Below the pieces are notes generated by a model. The model did not search any database. It saw only the letters and a list, made by a program, of their open reading frames with translations, and was not told the DNA's origin. Below, one piece after another: positions 7,892 through 16,878 of a stretch of DNA of 64,000 nucleotides. Position numbers and translations under genes: made by a program. Numbering within the stretch: position 1 is the stretch's first letter; the number at the start of each line of letters is the position of its first letter. The DNA comes from Zafaria ginkgonis (lineage in GTDB: Bacteria; Actinomycetota; Actinomycetes; Actinomycetales; Micrococcaceae): the NCBI RefSeq assembly GCF_039540195.1, contig NZ_BAABEO010000020.1, positions 62,001 to 126,000 on the forward strand. The letters are read 5' to 3'.

Positions 7892-8896
7892 ATGGCTCCC
7901 ATGAGTCTGCGCCCCTACAAGCAGGTCGATGTCTTCACCGCGACCCCGTACTACGGAAACGCCCTCGCCGTCGTCCTGGATGCGGACGGGATGGCCGACG
8001 AGGAGATGCTCCGCTTCGCCAACTGGATGAACCTGGCGGAAACCACGTTTGTCCTGCGGCCCACCCAGCCCGGCGCCGACTACCGGGTGCGGATCTTCAC
8101 CACCACCACGGAACTGCCGTTCGCCGGCCATCCCACGCTCGGCACGGCCCACGCCTGGCTGGAGGCCGGCGGCGTCCCGTCCCGTCCCGGCGTCGTGGTC
8201 CAGGAGTGCCCGGCGGGCCTGATCGAGGTCCGCGCGCACGCCGCGGACGACGACGGGCACTGGCTGGCGCTGAAGGCGCCGCCTCTGGTGCGCACCGGCC
8301 CGCTCGAGGACGACGTGCTGGAGTGGGCCCTGTCCGGGCTCGGCCTGGCGCGCGCCGACGTGGTGGCCCACCAGTGGATCGCCAACGGCCCGCAATGGGC
8401 CGGGCTGATGCTGCGCGACGCCGACACGGTGCTGGCCCTGGAGCCTGACTTCGCGGTCCTGGAGGGCCTGGAGGTGGGGGTGATCGGCCCGCACGCCTCC
8501 CACGGCGCGCACACGGGCCGGTACCGGGGAGCCGCCCGCACCGCGCGCCGCAAGGGGGCCCGGGCCGAACTCGAGCCACTGCCGGCCCCGGACACCGCGG
8601 GCCTGCCGGTCACCGCCGCCGCGTTCCAGTCGGCCGTCGCCTCCGCCCCGGCCGACTTCGAGGTGCGCGCGTTCGTTCCGGGCGAGGGGTTCCCGGAGGA
8701 TCCGGCCACCGGCAGCCTCAACGCCGGCTTCGCCGTTTGGCTCACCCGCGACGGCCTCGCCCCGGAGCACTACACCGTGCGCCAAGGCACCCGCCTGGGC
8801 CGCGCCGGACTCATCGAGGTGTCCACGGATGCCGAGGGGATCTGGATCGCGGGAGAGGCCGTGACCTGCATCGACGGAACGGTGCGCACCGGGTAG
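7892..8896 (+). CDS. PhzF family isomerase/epimerase-like protein
   Basis: A 334-residue protein with the PhzF two-domain fold. The N-terminal half has QVDVFTATPYYGNALAVV, the catalytic Glu in NLAETTFVL (Glu50) and FAGHPTLGTAHAWL; the C-terminal half has PEDPATGSLNAGFAVWL. PhzF enzymes act by general-base isomerisation, but most chromosomal copies have no assigned substrate and there are no phenazine genes here. Two starts are possible, ATG 7892 and ATG 7901; neither has a clear ribosome binding site. A promoter or operator was not evident. Confidence 0.86.
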   Translation: MAPMSLRPYKQVDVFTATPYYGNALAVVLDADGMADEEMLRFANWMNLAETTFVLRPTQPGADYRVRIFTTTTELPFAGHPTLGTAHAWLEAGGVPSRPGVVVQECPAGLIEVRAHAADDDGHWLALKAPPLVRTGPLEDDVLEWALSGLGLARADVVAHQWIANGPQWAGLMLRDADTVLALEPDFAVLEGLEVGVIGPHASHGAHTGRYRGAARTARRKGARAELEPLPAPDTAGLPVTAAAFQSAVASAPADFEVRAFVPGEGFPEDPATGSLNAGFAVWLTRDGLAPEHYTVRQGTRLGRAGLIEVSTDAEGIWIAGEAVTCIDGTVRTG

Positions 8897-8947
8897 CGCC
8901 TACCGGGCTCCACGTCGGCTCCGAACCGGCTCTAGTAGGCTCGGGCG

Positions 8948-10471
8948 GTGAGCACAGCGGCGCGGTCGGCGGACCCCTGGGAGACAAACGCGAGCAAGGC
9001 CGCGTGGGGCGCCCTGTGGGCGGTGGCCATCGGCTTCTTCATGATCCTGGTGGACACCACGATCGTGTCCACGGCCATGCCCGCCATCATGCGCGGGCTG
9101 GAAACCGGCATCACGGGCGTGGTCTGGGTGAACAGCGCCTACCTGCTGGCCTTCGCGGTTCCGCTGCTGGTCACCGGCAGGCTCGGGGACCGGTACGGGC
9201 CCAAAAACGTGTACCTGGCCGGGCTTGCGGTTTTCACCGCGGCATCCCTGTGGTGCGGGCTGTCTTCCAGCATCGGGTTGCTGATCGCCGCCCGCGTCGT
9301 CCAGGGCCTCGGTGCCGCCCTGATGAGCCCGCAGACGATGACGGTGATCACCCGGATGTTCCCGGCACAGCGGCGCGGCCCGGCGATCGGACTGTGGGGG
9401 GCCGTGGCCGGCATCGCCACCCTGGTGGGACCGGTCCTCGGCGGCGTCCTGGTGGACACCCTCGGGTGGGAGTGGATCTTCTTCGTCAATGTCCCGGTGG
9501 GAATCCTGGCGTTCTGGCGCGCGATGGCCAAGGTGCCGCAACTGGAACGGCATGCGCACCGCATCGACTGGCTGGGCGTGGCGCTGTCCTCGGTGGCGAT
9601 GTTCCTGATCGTCTTCGGCATCCAGGAAGGCAACAGCTACGACTGGGGCGTGATAGCCGGCGGGGTGGGCGTGTGGCACCTGCTGGCGGCCGGCCTCGCC
9701 GTGATGGTGCTCTTCATCCTCCGGCAGCATTACACCCGGGGCGAACCGCTGATCCCGCTGCGCCTTTTCCACGATCGCAACTTCTCCCTGGCCAACGTCG
9801 CCATCACCGGGATGGGACTGACGGTGGTTTCGATGAGCTTCCCCATCGTGCTCTACCTCCAGTCCGTGCGCGGCCTGAGTCCGACGCTGTCGGCCCTGAT
9901 GCTTGCCCCGATGGCCGTAGTCTCCGCAGCGCTGGCGCCCGTGGCGGGGCGGGCGGTGAATCGGATTGATCCCAAGCTGATGGCGGTGCCGGGCTTCCTG
10001 CTGCTGGGCGTCTCGATCATCGCCTACGGCCTGCTGATCGGGCCCGGCACCCCGTACTGGCTGCTGTTGCTGCCGCCGCTCACCATGGGCCTGGGCGGTG
10101 CGTTCATCTGGCCTTCGGTGTCCTTCTCGGCCACGCGGAACCTCGGTCCGGCCGACGCCGGCGCGGGGTCGGGTGTGTACAACACCATGCGGCAGGTCGG
10201 GTCGGTGCTGGGCTCGGCCCTGATCGCCGCACTCATGGAGTCGCGGATCGCGGCCGAGTCCACGGCCGCCGTCGCACAGCATGCCCAGGACATCGGCGCT
10301 TCCCCGGACACTCTCCTGGCACACGGCGCGGAATCCACGCTGGGCCATGCCGTCCCGGACTTCCTGCAGGCCGCCTTCAGCAGCGCCCTCGGCCAGTCAC
10401 TGCTGCTGCCGGGCCTGGCCGCGGTGGCGGCCGGCCTGGTCTGCCTCTTCCTCCGCAAGCCGCCCGCATAG
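8948..10471 (+). CDS. MFS transporter, DHA2 family drug exporter
   Basis: A 507-residue, 14-span exporter. The first helix contains FMILVDTTIVSTAMPAIM and the following loops carry LGDRYGPKNVYL and motif C (VAGIATLVGPVLGGVLVD), which identifies a drug:H+ antiporter rather than a symporter. DHA2 proteins expel lipophilic drugs, dyes and biocides. It starts at GTG 8948, 51 bp after the PhzF-like gene on the same strand, so co-transcription is possible. No adjacent regulator is present, in contrast to the two other DHA2 genes of this window. Confidence 0.9.
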   Translation: MSTAARSADPWETNASKAAWGALWAVAIGFFMILVDTTIVSTAMPAIMRGLETGITGVVWVNSAYLLAFAVPLLVTGRLGDRYGPKNVYLAGLAVFTAASLWCGLSSSIGLLIAARVVQGLGAALMSPQTMTVITRMFPAQRRGPAIGLWGAVAGIATLVGPVLGGVLVDTLGWEWIFFVNVPVGILAFWRAMAKVPQLERHAHRIDWLGVALSSVAMFLIVFGIQEGNSYDWGVIAGGVGVWHLLAAGLAVMVLFILRQHYTRGEPLIPLRLFHDRNFSLANVAITGMGLTVVSMSFPIVLYLQSVRGLSPTLSALMLAPMAVVSAALAPVAGRAVNRIDPKLMAVPGFLLLGVSIIAYGLLIGPGTPYWLLLLPPLTMGLGGAFIWPSVSFSATRNLGPADAGAGSGVYNTMRQVGSVLGSALIAALMESRIAAESTAAVAQHAQDIGASPDTLLAHGAESTLGHAVPDFLQAAFSSALGQSLLLPGLAAVAAGLVCLFLRKPPA

Positions 10472-10576
10472 CCGCCCCTTTCCCCCGGCGCGCTGCCACG
10501 TGGCCGGAACGGAACCCTCACACCGGCGTGACCGGCACGCAACACGGCGGTGACACTGCGGGGGCACGCTAGAGCC

Positions 10577-11587
10577 ATGAAGCGGCTCACCGGAAGCTCC
10601 CGCCCACACCGCCCCCACCGCGGCCATCCCCTCGCGTGCCCGGACTGCGGGCAGTTGCCCGAACCGGCGCAGATGCGCCGCACGCTGGCGCTGGTCGCGG
10701 CGATCCTGCCCGTGGAACTCGCGGTCCACGCGCTGATCGTCGGCCTGCACCTGCCCCTGCTCCTGAAGGTCCTGCTGCTGACCGTCACCGCGACGGTACT
10801 GGCCATCTGGGTCGCCGAACCGTCGGCGGCCCGCCTGCTGCGCCGGTTCCTCCACGCCCCGGAGCTCAAGCGGCGCCAGGTGCTCGACGAGGCGCAGGCC
10901 CTGTGGCGCGTGCGCTTCACCCTGCCGGACCGGGCCGGGGCGCTGGAGCGCGTCACGCACGGGCTCGCCGTCGTTGGCGCCAACATCCTGGTCATCCACG
11001 TGCATCCGCTCGGCGGCGAAACCTCCCAGGTCCTCGACGAACTGGTGCTGTCCGCCCCGGCCGGCCTGAAGGAGGAGGACTTGGTGGACGCCCTGCACGG
11101 GGCCGGGGCGCGGGACGGGGCCGCCTGGCCGACCTCCCCGATGGCCCTCGGGGACGCGCAGACCCGCAGCCTGGGCCTGGCCGCCCGCGTCGCGGCCGAG
11201 CCGCAGTCCCTGCCGGAGGCCCTGTCCGAGCTGCTCGGCGCCGAGATCCACGCGCCGGGAATCGTCGTGGTCCGCAACTCCCCCGTGATGACGCCAGTGG
11301 GGTCGCCGCCGTCGGGCCTTCCCGCCCGTGAGGTGCTGGAGGCCGCCCGGGCGGCCGGGACGCTGCTGCGCCTGCCCACGGCCAGCGGGGAACCCCTGCT
11401 GGCCCACCGTCCCGGCGAGCCGTTCACGCCCGCCGAATCCGCCCGTGCCCACCGCCTCGCCGAACTGGCGGAGGCGGTCCAGGTGGCCCGCACCCGCTGG
11501 GCCGCCGAGACGGCCCAGCCGCAGGGGTCCGCCGGCTACTCGCCGGACCCCGCCGAGGGCGAGGGCGTCCAGAGCGCCACGGTGTAG
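10577..11587 (+). CDS. ACT-domain membrane protein of unknown function
   Basis: A 336-residue protein not assignable to a named enzyme. The N-terminus holds a CPDCG cysteine pair (single CxxC), then two hydrophobic segments (about 35-75). Residues ~115-185 look like an ACT domain (WRVRFTLPDRAGALERVTHG), the fold that binds amino acids and regulates enzymes. The rest is alanine-rich without a recognised catalytic motif. ATG 10577 was preferred over GTG 10550 because it sits closer to the first conserved segment. The last 52 bases overlap the convergent gene at 11536-12312. A membrane-tethered ligand sensor is a guess. Confidence 0.7.
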   Translation: MKRLTGSSRPHRPHRGHPLACPDCGQLPEPAQMRRTLALVAAILPVELAVHALIVGLHLPLLLKVLLLTVTATVLAIWVAEPSAARLLRRFLHAPELKRRQVLDEAQALWRVRFTLPDRAGALERVTHGLAVVGANILVIHVHPLGGETSQVLDELVLSAPAGLKEEDLVDALHGAGARDGAAWPTSPMALGDAQTRSLGLAARVAAEPQSLPEALSELLGAEIHAPGIVVVRNSPVMTPVGSPPSGLPAREVLEAARAAGTLLRLPTASGEPLLAHRPGEPFTPAESARAHRLAELAEAVQVARTRWAAETAQPQGSAGYSPDPAEGEGVQSATV

Positions 11588-12312
11588 TGCACGCCATAGG
11601 GGTCGTCCGAGTAGAGGACCTCAGCCTTTACCGCCTGGGCGGTATCACCGGCCGCACCGGATGCACCGGATGCACCGGCCAGGGCCTGCCAGGCGGGCCG
11701 GCCCGCGGCCAGGAGTTCGCGCGCCAGCGCCGGATCCACCGCCAGCAGGGTCCCGGCGTCGGCCTCGCGCAGGGCCTTGAGGATCCCGGCGTCGAACTCC
11801 GCGGCCCGCCCGTCCAGGTGGCCCGGTGCCTTGGGGCCGCGGCGGGCGCTGCCGTCCCCCATCGCCAGGACGGCGACGCGGCGCCCCGCACGCACCGCCT
11901 CCCGCCCGGCCGCGGCGCACTCGGCCGCCGGCGCGTCCGCCGCCAGCCCCACCAGCCGCCGTTCGCCACGCCATCCGGCCAGGTCCAGCAGCCGGGAGCC
12001 CACCCCCAGGCTGAGCGGCAGGACCTCGGCCCCTTCCGCCCTGCCCTCCTCAACCGCGGCGCCGTCAGCGGCCGGCGCCGCCAGCGGCCCGTAGCGGTGG
12101 ACCGGCAGCGCGCCGCGGGGGTCGTAGTCCCGGCTGTCCTCCGCAGCGCCGATGACCACGATCGTCTCCGGCCGGCACGCCACCAGCCTCTCCACGGCAC
12201 GGGTGCAGCTGGACAGGAGGGAGCGCACGGCCTCGGGCAGGTCGCCGGGCGGGCCGACCAGCTCGGTGAAAAGCAGCGGCGGATGCGGAGCAAGGGCGGC
12301 GGCAAGAAGCAT
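11536..12312 (-). CDS. Class III extradiol dioxygenase (LigB) superfamily protein
   Basis: A 258-residue protein of the LigB/MEMO-like fold: APHPPLLFTELVG holds the N-terminal histidine pair, ETIVVIGAA the second strand and DDPYGVHYTVALW the C-terminal signature. Family members include ring-cleaving dioxygenases, but this actinobacterial branch is uncharacterised and the metal site is not obvious beyond His9 and the C-terminal His. It follows folP2 by 44 bp with AAGGAAA upstream, so it is the third gene of the gpgS-folP2 operon. An uncoded tract of GCA/GGA-type repeats (GASGASGAAG) lies near residue 217. Confidence 0.75.
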   Translation of the reverse strand: MLLAAALAPHPPLLFTELVGPPGDLPEAVRSLLSSCTRAVERLVACRPETIVVIGAAEDSRDYDPRGALPVHRYGPLAAPAADGAAVEEGRAEGAEVLPLSLGVGSRLLDLAGWRGERRLVGLAADAPAAECAAAGREAVRAGRRVAVLAMGDGSARRGPKAPGHLDGRAAEFDAGILKALREADAGTLLAVDPALARELLAAGRPAWQALAGASGASGAAGDTAQAVKAEVLYSDDPYGVHYTVALWTPSPSAGSGE

Positions 12313-12356
12313 TGCGGGGTTTCCTTACTTCGATTGCAGGATCCGGGGACCGGCGC

Positions 12357-13259
12357 CTAGGCGAGTCCCCGCAGGGCCAGCGCGGGGGCCTGGGTGCCGC
12401 GGATGGCGGCCACCATGTCGAGCGTCTGGCGCGTCTGGGCGGCCTCGTGCACCCGGAAGATGCGGGCCCCCTGCCACGCCGCGACGGCGGTGGCCGCGAG
12501 CGTTCCCGTCAGGCGCTCCTCCAGGGGGAGGTTGAGGGTCTCTCCGACGAAGTCCTTGTTGGACAGGGAAACCAGGACCGGCAGTCCGGTCGCGACCAGC
12601 CGATCCAGGTTGCGGGTGATCTCCAGCGAGTGGTGGGTGTTCTTGGCGAAGTCGTGGGCCGGGTCGATGATGATGCTGGCCGGGTCGACGCCGGCCTCCA
12701 GGGCACGGTTCGCCAGTTTCATGACGCCATCCAGGACATCGGCGGTGAGGTCGGCGTAGCCGGTCCGGTGCGGGCGCGTGCGCGGGGCCACGCCGCCGGC
12801 ATGCGTGCACACGATGGCCGCACCGTATTCGGCCGCGACCTCGACCAGGCGCGGGTCCCACCCTCCCCAGGCATCGTTGAGAAGGTCTGCGCCGGCCTCG
12901 CAGACCGCCCGGCCGACCTCGTGCCTCCAGGTGTCCACGCTGATGACCAGGCGCGGATGCGCTGCGCGGACCGCGGCCACGAACTCCACCGTCCGGCGCA
13001 GTTCCTCCGCCACCCCGACCTCTTCGCCGGGGGCTGCCTTGACCCCGCCGATATCGACGATTTCGGCGCCCTCCTCCACCACCTGGTGGACGCGCTCCAG
13101 GGCGGCTTCGAAGGCATATGTCGCCCCGCGGTCGTAGAAGGAATCCGGGGTCCGGTTGACGATCGCCATGGTCAGCAGCTCGTCGGTGCCGAAGGTGGCC
13201 CCGCGGAGCTTGAGCTCCGCCGGACGCGGGGACGGGGCGAACGTGCGGACGGCGGTCAT
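12357..13259 (-). CDS. folP2: Dihydropteroate synthase homologue FolP2
   Basis: A 300-residue TIM-barrel protein of the pterin-binding family. MAIVNRTPDSFYDRGATY and EIVDIGGVKAAPGEEV, with DLLNDAWGG and HDFAKNTHHSLEI, match mycobacterial FolP2 (Rv1207) rather than FolP1, which has MGVLNVTPDSFSDGG. FolP2 proteins are reported not to complete the dihydropteroate synthase reaction, so true folate synthesis here is doubtful. The gene overlaps the gpgS stop by four bases. In M. tuberculosis folP2 and gpgS are adjacent too, which supports a shared but unknown role. Confidence 0.88.
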   Translation of the reverse strand: MTAVRTFAPSPRPAELKLRGATFGTDELLTMAIVNRTPDSFYDRGATYAFEAALERVHQVVEEGAEIVDIGGVKAAPGEEVGVAEELRRTVEFVAAVRAAHPRLVISVDTWRHEVGRAVCEAGADLLNDAWGGWDPRLVEVAAEYGAAIVCTHAGGVAPRTRPHRTGYADLTADVLDGVMKLANRALEAGVDPASIIIDPAHDFAKNTHHSLEITRNLDRLVATGLPVLVSLSNKDFVGETLNLPLEERLTGTLAATAVAAWQGARIFRVHEAAQTRQTLDMVAAIRGTQAPALALRGLA

Positions 13260-14227
13260 CGGTGGAGCTCCTTGCTTCGGTAGGCCGCCAGGCCGGTTGC
13301 CTTGGGGCGGACGGCGGACGGGACGTCGCGGCGGATGGGGCGGACCGCTCCGTCGGGGCCACGACTGAATTGGACCAGGTGGGGCGGGGCGTCCTGGGCC
13401 GCCGGCCGGTTCCGCTTCCGGTCGGCCACGGCCAGCAGTTCGGTGGCCATGAGGGACAGGTCGTGGATGCTCTGGTGGCTGTGGGCGCGGGCCCCCAGGT
13501 CCACCTGCGCCAGCCCGGCCAGCCCGTGGCGGGCGTGGGCCTCAAGGACGGTTGCCAGCTCCACGCCGTACCCGGTGGGAACCTCCATGGACTCGAACAG
13601 CGACCTGCGCACCGCCCACTCCCCGGCAAGCGGCTGCACCAGGCCGCCCAGTTCGGGCCACCAGAGGTTCAGCAGCGGCCGCGCCAACAGCTCCGTGACA
13701 CGGCCCCCCTCGAGGCCGGCGGCCTGCCCCTGGTACGTCGATACCCTGTCGTAGAACCCCTTGACCAGCTGGGCGCGCGGAAGGTGGAGCATCGGGCCGA
13801 GCAGCCCGGTCACGAAGTGCACGCCCCACTCGGTGAGGTCGGCGTCGATGAAGACCAGGATCTCGCCCGTGGTGACGAAAAGCGACTTCCACAGGGCTTC
13901 GCCCTTGCCCGGGAGCGCTCCGAGTTCGGGCAGGATGCCGCGCGCGGCGTGGACCGTGGCCCCCGCTTCCCGGGCGCGGGCCGCGGTGCCGTCGACCGAA
14001 TCCGAGTCGATGACCACCAGTTCGTCGACCAGGCCCGCCCGGTCCACCAGCTCCCGGCGCAGCGCCCCAACCACCCCGGCGATGGTCTTCTCCTCGTTCC
14101 GGGCGGGGATGACGACGCTGACCGCCACTCCGGCGGCGCGCTTGGCCTCCAGCAGCCCCGCCAGCGGCCAGTCGCCGCTGTGCGAGGTGTGGGGCAACGG
14201 CCACGCGGCCCGTGTCACCGGTTGCAC
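13256..14227 (-). CDS. gpgS: Glucosyl-3-phosphoglycerate synthase
   Basis: A 323-residue GT-A glycosyltransferase (GT81). SVVIPARNEEKTIAGVV binds the nucleotide, Asp128-Ala-Asp130 (FIDADLTEW) is the metal-binding DXD, and GYGVELATVLEA is the family's C-terminal motif. It makes glucosyl-3-phosphoglycerate from UDP-glucose and 3-phosphoglycerate, the first step to glucosylglycerate and methylglucose lipopolysaccharides. I chose GTG 14227: GGGAAGG lies eight bases upstream; a further ATG at 14401 would add 58 residues of non-family sequence. It is the first gene of an operon with folP2 and the LigB-like gene. Confidence 0.9.
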   Translation of the reverse strand: MQPVTRAAWPLPHTSHSGDWPLAGLLEAKRAAGVAVSVVIPARNEEKTIAGVVGALRRELVDRAGLVDELVVIDSDSVDGTAARAREAGATVHAARGILPELGALPGKGEALWKSLFVTTGEILVFIDADLTEWGVHFVTGLLGPMLHLPRAQLVKGFYDRVSTYQGQAAGLEGGRVTELLARPLLNLWWPELGGLVQPLAGEWAVRRSLFESMEVPTGYGVELATVLEAHARHGLAGLAQVDLGARAHSHQSIHDLSLMATELLAVADRKRNRPAAQDAPPHLVQFSRGPDGAVRPIRRDVPSAVRPKATGLAAYRSKELHR

Positions 14228-14463
14228 CAAGAAGTCCTTCCCGCCCGTTGCGCCGCGCCTTGCAAGCCGCGCGCAAGGCGCTGGCGCCGCCAGCACAACC
14301 CTAGCGACAAGCACCACCCTACTGGGTGGCCCTGCCGGGCTGCCCTTCGGAAGGGACGGACTGCATGCGGACGGGCGGTAGGCTGTCCGGCGTCGGTGCA
14401 AGTCACTTCACCCAGCTTCTTGTTGCACTGCTTCACCACACTTCTTCAGGGGCTTTCAGGACC

Positions 14464-15318
14464 ATGGATCTTCAGACCGCGGCAGCGTCCGCCGGGCCGG
14501 AACGGCCCTCACCCGACCGGCCGCACCCCGACCACGCACGCCCCCGGCCCAAGCGGCTGCTGCTTTGGCGGCACGGCCAGACCGATTGGAACGTGGCCGA
14601 CCGCGCGCAGGGAACGGCGGACATTCCGCTCAACCGCACCGGCCGGGCCCAGGCCGCCGCCGCGGCGCCGGTCCTGGCCGCGCTGCGGCCTGACGGCATC
14701 TGGTCCAGCGACCTGTCCCGGGCCCGGGACACGGCCGGGGCGGTGGCGCGGCTGACGGGACAGCGGATCGCCCTGGACCCGCGACTGCGCGAGGTCGGGG
14801 TGGGGATCCGCCAGGGCCTGACCCGCGACCAGCTGGGCCGGCAGCATCCCGAGGTCCACCGGCACTTCACCTCGGACCCGGCCTACGTGGTGCCCGGGGC
14901 GGAGCACCCGGCCGACGCCGGGGCCCGGATGGCAGCCGCCCTGGGCGATGTCACCGCCGCGCTGGACGATGGCGGGACCGCGCTGGTGGTCGGGCACGGC
15001 GCAGCCATCCGCTGGGGCATCATCGCGGTGCTGGGCCTGACCGAACGCCTGTCCGGCCACCTGCCCGAACACCACCTGCCCGAACAAGGTCTGCACGGCA
15101 CCGTCCAGGCACCGGCCAACTGCGCCTGGCATGTGCTGGAGCACCACCCGGGCGGCCGCTGGGTGCTGGCCACCCCGCACGGAATGGCGGCGGCTGACGT
15201 GGCTGACGACGCCGGCTACTTGTCCTCTGCGGCGCCCCCACCGGAGCCGGAGCTGGAGCCTGCGTCGGCGGACGCTTCGTCATCGAAGGGGGCGCCCTCC
15301 GACCTGTCCCTGAAGTAA
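14464..15318 (+). CDS. Histidine phosphatase family protein (phosphoglycerate mutase-like; candidate GpgP)
   Basis: A 284-residue protein with the RHG motif at residues 36-38 (LLLWRHGQTDWN), a central acidic motif (LREVGVG) and the second catalytic histidine in VVGHGAAIRWG. Length and composition up to ~255 fit bacterial histidine phosphatases. It is divergent from gpgS, and the mycobacterial phosphatase that follows GpgS (GpgP, Rv2419c) belongs to this family, so removing the phosphate from glucosyl-3-phosphoglycerate is a reasonable inference. The last ~35 residues are low-complexity (Pro/Glu/Ser) and are encoded antisense to the neighbouring reductase. Confidence 0.75.
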   Translation: MDLQTAAASAGPERPSPDRPHPDHARPRPKRLLLWRHGQTDWNVADRAQGTADIPLNRTGRAQAAAAAPVLAALRPDGIWSSDLSRARDTAGAVARLTGQRIALDPRLREVGVGIRQGLTRDQLGRQHPEVHRHFTSDPAYVVPGAEHPADAGARMAAALGDVTAALDDGGTALVVGHGAAIRWGIIAVLGLTERLSGHLPEHHLPEQGLHGTVQAPANCAWHVLEHHPGGRWVLATPHGMAAADVADDAGYLSSAAPPPEPELEPASADASSSKGAPSDLSLK

Positions 15319-16013
15319 CGCAGAAAGATCATGTCCCCGGCCGCGAAGGTGTGCCCCAGCCGCATGGGCCAGCCGGCGTGGGGGCCCGGCGCGGTGATCC
15401 GCCCGGCCGTCCCCGCCTCCAGGAAGGGGGACAGCGTCAGGCACAGTTCATCCACCCGATCCGCGGCCAGGAGCGCACTGAACAGGTGTGGACCGCCCTC
15501 GCTCAGCACCCGCCGCAGTCCCCGACGCTCCAGTTCGGCCAGCATGGCCGTGACGTCGACGCCCCCGTACTCGCCCCCGCAGCGGATGACCTCCGCGACG
15601 TCGGCGAGCGCGGCGGCGCGCTCGGCCGGAGCCTCGGCGGTGGTGAACACCAGGGGCCGGTGGGGCGGGTTCGCGAAGATCCGCAGGCCCGGGTCCAGGT
15701 CCAGGTTCCCGCTCACCACCGCCATCACCGGATGCGGCTGCAGCCCGTGCTCCTGCCGCCACCGGACGGATTCGGCGGACAGGCGCAGCGCGCGGTAGTC
15801 CTCCGCCCGCACCGTTCCGGCACCGACCAGCACCACGTCGCTCAGCCGGCGCAGCGCGGAAAAGACGATCAGGTCGTCCTCGTTGTTGAGCCCGTCGGAG
15901 AGTCCGTCCCGGGTGACCGCGCCGTCCAGGCTGGCCACGAAATTCACGCGGAGGTGGAAGTCCCCGTCGTCACCGGTCCCGTACTTGGCCAGGACCTCGT
16001 TGATGTCCAGCAT
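15216..16013 (-). CDS. RibD C-terminal domain reductase (pyrimidine reductase family)
   Basis: A 265-residue single-domain member of the RibD_C/dihydrofolate-reductase-like family: LRVNFVASLDGAVTRDG at the start, DVVLVGAGTVRAEDYRALR for NADPH binding, and VLSEGGPHLFSALLAA near the C-terminus. Stand-alone RibD_C proteins occur in actinobacteria with unclear substrates; a role in flavin synthesis would need a separate deaminase. ATG 16013 follows GGAAGG, giving a better start than ATG 16049. The C-terminal tail (Asp/Ser/Gly-rich, about 35 residues) lies opposite the tail of the histidine phosphatase gene. Confidence 0.8.
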   Translation of the reverse strand: MLDINEVLAKYGTGDDGDFHLRVNFVASLDGAVTRDGLSDGLNNEDDLIVFSALRRLSDVVLVGAGTVRAEDYRALRLSAESVRWRQEHGLQPHPVMAVVSGNLDLDPGLRIFANPPHRPLVFTTAEAPAERAAALADVAEVIRCGGEYGGVDVTAMLAELERRGLRRVLSEGGPHLFSALLAADRVDELCLTLSPFLEAGTAGRITAPGPHAGWPMRLGHTFAAGDMIFLRYFRDRSEGAPFDDEASADAGSSSGSGGGAAEDK

Positions 16014-16111
16014 TGTGCCGCCTTCCGCCGCGTCGCCGAAGTGCATCATTGCAGGTGTCCGGCGTCCGGCGAAAGGGCTGCGGACAAGGGCTCCGTGTTA
16101 GATTCACCGGC

Positions 16112-16843
16112 ATGACCCCTGCCCCCGCCGTGCCCGCCGCCGCCCTGCGCCTGCTGCTGGAGCAGGGCTTCGACTCCACCAGCGTGGACCAGTTGGCCGT
16201 AGCCGCAGGCATGAGCCGCAGCACCTTTTTCCGCCGCTTCGGCTCGAAGGAGGACATGGTCTTCGCCGACCAGGAGGCGGTGCTTGCCCGGGCCGGCGAG
16301 GTGCTCGCCGGCGGCGGCGCTCCCGGCCCCGCCGTCGCGGCGGCCGCGCTGGCGGTGTTCGACCACCTCACGGCCCAGCGCGAGGCCGCGCTGCTGCGCC
16401 ACCGGCTGCTGCAGAAGGTCCCGGCCCTGCGCGACCGCGAACTGGTCAGCACCCACCGCTACGAGCACGCCTTCCGCACCTTCCTGGGCGGCGCCTTGGG
16501 CGGGGTGGAGCACGACGCCGGGCGCCGGGCCGCGTCGACGGCGTTCGCCGCCGCCGTGGTGGCGGTGCACAACGACCACCTGCGGCGCTGGCTGCGCACC
16601 CCCGTGGAGGCCATCCGCCCGGAGCTCGAGGCCCGGCTGGCCGAGCTGTGCGCGCTGTTCGGACCGTGGCTGGCAGGCCAGGCGCCCGGGCAGGCGGGGG
16701 CTCCAACGGTCGGGGCACCAGCGCTCGGGGCTCCGGCGGCCGGACAGGCCGTGCCGGCGCGGCCCGCCGTCGTCGTCACCGTGCTCGATCCGGGCGCGGG
16801 AACCGAATCCATCCTCCAAGCCGTCCGCGACGCCCTCGGGTAG
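16112..16843 (+). CDS. TetR family transcriptional regulator
   Basis: A 243-residue regulator. The helix-turn-helix is at about residues 9-50: GFDSTSVDQLAVAAGMSRSTFFRRF and GSKEDMVF. The remainder is the helical ligand domain. Residues ~190-205 contain a short repeat of GAP units (GAPTVGAPALGAPAAG), and the tail ends with a strand-like segment (PAVVVTVLDPG). It lies 99 bp before an acyl-CoA dehydrogenase gene, with a 19-bp palindrome between them, which suggests that it represses that gene and senses an acyl-CoA or fatty acid. Ligand unknown. Confidence 0.88.
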   Translation: MTPAPAVPAAALRLLLEQGFDSTSVDQLAVAAGMSRSTFFRRFGSKEDMVFADQEAVLARAGEVLAGGGAPGPAVAAAALAVFDHLTAQREAALLRHRLLQKVPALRDRELVSTHRYEHAFRTFLGGALGGVEHDAGRRAASTAFAAAVVAVHNDHLRRWLRTPVEAIRPELEARLAELCALFGPWLAGQAPGQAGAPTVGAPALGAPAAGQAVPARPAVVVTVLDPGAGTESILQAVRDALG

Positions 16844-16878
16844 CTGCGGGGCTCCCGCAGAAACTGAAACTGAATCCC

